Below, piece after piece: positions 6,016 through 6,930 of a stretch of 6,930 nucleotides of DNA. Made by a program: the position numbers and the translations under genes. This DNA comes from Pseudomonadota bacterium (GTDB lineage: Bacteria; Pseudomonadota; Alphaproteobacteria; Rhizobiales; Xanthobacteraceae), in contig JAKAMD010000188.1 of NCBI GenBank assembly GCA_021823875.1, forward strand, positions 1-6,930, read 5' to 3'. Numbering within the stretch: position 1 is the first letter of the stretch; each line of letters opens with the position of its first letter. Below the pieces are notes generated by a model. It searched no databases and was not told the DNA's origin. It saw only the letters and a list, made by a program, of their open reading frames with translations.

Positions 6016-6930
6016 ATGAACTTGGCTTCCTGGCTTCAGCGCAGCGGTCTCAGTCATGGCGATCGGCCGGCAGCGGCGATCGGCACGCGCGTGGTCGCGA
6101 GCTACCGCGATCTTGCCACGCGCGCGGCACGGCTCGCCGGCGCGCTGCGCGACAGGTTCAGGCTTCAGCCCGGCGAGCGTGTCGCCGTGGTCGCCAAAAA
6201 TTCGCCGGCCTATCTCGAACTGCTCTACGGCATCTGGCACGCCGGGCTGGCCGCAGTACCGGCCAATGCCAAGCTGCACGGCGCCGAGCTCGGCTACATT
6301 CTCGATCACTCCGGCGCCCGCGTTTGCTTCGCGTCGCCCGGTCTCGACGGTGAGATCGCGCCGCATGTGCCGCCAAGCCTAAAGCATCTCATCACCATCG
6401 GCGGCGCCGACTACGAAGCGCTGTTTACTGCCGACGCCATCGACCTCGCGCCGCGCGACGGCAATGATCTCGCTTGGCTTTTCTATACGTCGGGCACCAC
6501 CGGCCGGCCGAAAGGCGCCATGCTCACCCATCGCGTGCTGATCGAGGCAAGCTTGGCCTATGGCTCCGAAGTCGATCCGGTTGCCCCCAGCGACGCGATC
6601 CTGCACGCCGCGCCGATGAGCCACGGCTCCGGCCTCTACATCATGCAGCACGTGGCGCGGCTCGGTGTGCAGGTGACGCCGGAATCGGGTGGCTTTGAGC
6701 CGGAAGAAGTGTTCGCGGTTATCAATGCATGGCCGCGCGCTTCCATGTTCGCGGCGCCGACCATGATCAAGCGGCTGGTCGCCTGTCCGGCCGACTGCAA
6801 GGCCGACAATATCCGCACGCTGATCTGGGGCGGTGCGCCCATGTATGGCGAGGATGCGCTTTCCGCGCTCGACCGTTTCGGCCCGCGGCTGGCGCAGATC
6901 TACGGTCAAGGCGAAGCGCCCATGACCATT
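6016..6930 (+). CDS. AMP-dependent acyl-CoA synthetase/ligase, N-terminal part (partial)
   Basis: An open frame of 305 codons runs off the window with no stop. It belongs to the ANL adenylating superfamily. RVAVVAKNSPAYLELLYG (55-72) and the AAVPANAKL segment (79-87) are typical of its N-terminal domain. The phosphate-binding loop is YTSGTTGRPKG (157-167), followed by AMLTHR. PMSHGSG (200-206) and FAAPTMIKRL (245-254) follow, and YGQGEAPMTI (296-305) is the adenine/A5 motif at the window edge. The enzyme would make an acyl-AMP and then an acyl-CoA from a carboxylic acid; whether fatty, aromatic or dicarboxylic cannot be told. About 200 residues, including the C-terminal lid with its catalytic Lys, should lie beyond the window. 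ATG 6016 gives the usual short N-terminus (MNLASWLQRS); its leader is only 13 bases after repeat copy C and has no strong ribosome site. Confidence 0.9.
   Translation, partial: MNLASWLQRSGLSHGDRPAAAIGTRVVASYRDLATRAARLAGALRDRFRLQPGERVAVVAKNSPAYLELLYGIWHAGLAAVPANAKLHGAELGYILDHSGARVCFASPGLDGEIAPHVPPSLKHLITIGGADYEALFTADAIDLAPRDGNDLAWLFYTSGTTGRPKGAMLTHRVLIEASLAYGSEVDPVAPSDAILHAAPMSHGSGLYIMQHVARLGVQVTPESGGFEPEEVFAVINAWPRASMFAAPTMIKRLVACPADCKADNIRTLIWGGAPMYGEDALSALDRFGPRLAQIYGQGEAPMTI

Noticed and set aside
5812..6366. Short frames running through the repeats, with peptides like VIPGRTRKRANPESR or RRPGMTV (also 132-323 minus and 4867-5214 plus)
   Set aside because: These are translations of the twin-hairpin repeat itself. 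The same peptide bits appear at each copy because the DNA is repeated, so they should not be annotated as proteins.
1..6930. An operon for nucleotide-sugar synthesis joining the dehydrogenase remnant and the mutase
   Set aside because: More than 3 kb with a helicase and a protease gene, a repeat and two hairpins lie between them. Shared direction alone does not support a joint transcript.

Overview
This is a high-GC chromosomal segment whose genes all read on the + strand. Protein styles and gene content fit an alphaproteobacterium of the Rhizobiales/Hyphomicrobiales, most like the Bradyrhizobium/Rhodopseudomonas/Xanthobacteraceae side; this placement is recognition by eye, not a database result. 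The content is mostly housekeeping. I see no phage, insertion sequence, CRISPR, toxin or defence genes, and no tRNA or rRNA.

Layout: the last 44 codons of a UDP-glucose/GDP-mannose dehydrogenase family gene (1-135); a twin-hairpin intergenic repeat, copy A (139-241); hrpB, a DEAH-family ATP-dependent helicase (252-2783), which carries an in-frame cluster of palindromes (2223-2284); a short gap with a strong hairpin; a membrane-anchored retropepsin-like aspartic protease of the TIGR02281 type (2930-3445); a gap with another hairpin; a phosphomannomutase/phosphoglucomutase (3552-5051); repeat copy B (5059-5173) and a candidate promoter; a Maf nucleotide pyrophosphatase (5258-5881); repeat copy C (5883-6002); and the first 305 codons of an AMP-forming acyl-CoA synthetase that runs off the end (6016-6930). 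No gene-free stretch exceeds about 210 bases.

Functionally this is a co-directional run rather than one obvious pathway. The dehydrogenase remnant (UDP-sugar acid synthesis) and the hexose-phosphate mutase (Glc-1-P/Man-1-P supply) both feed surface polysaccharide precursors, but helicase and protease genes lie between them. Maf is a nucleotide-pool/house-cleaning enzyme, and the ligase activates a carboxylic acid.

The most interesting signals are in the non-coding and repeat layer. Three copies of one twin-hairpin element each begin 3-7 bases after a stop codon, and two of them end 10-13 bases before the next start codon. A second, unrelated palindrome family sits inside the hrpB reading frame and adds about 21 residues without breaking it, recalling the protein-invading palindromic elements known from Rickettsia. 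I find no convincing undescribed multi-gene system.
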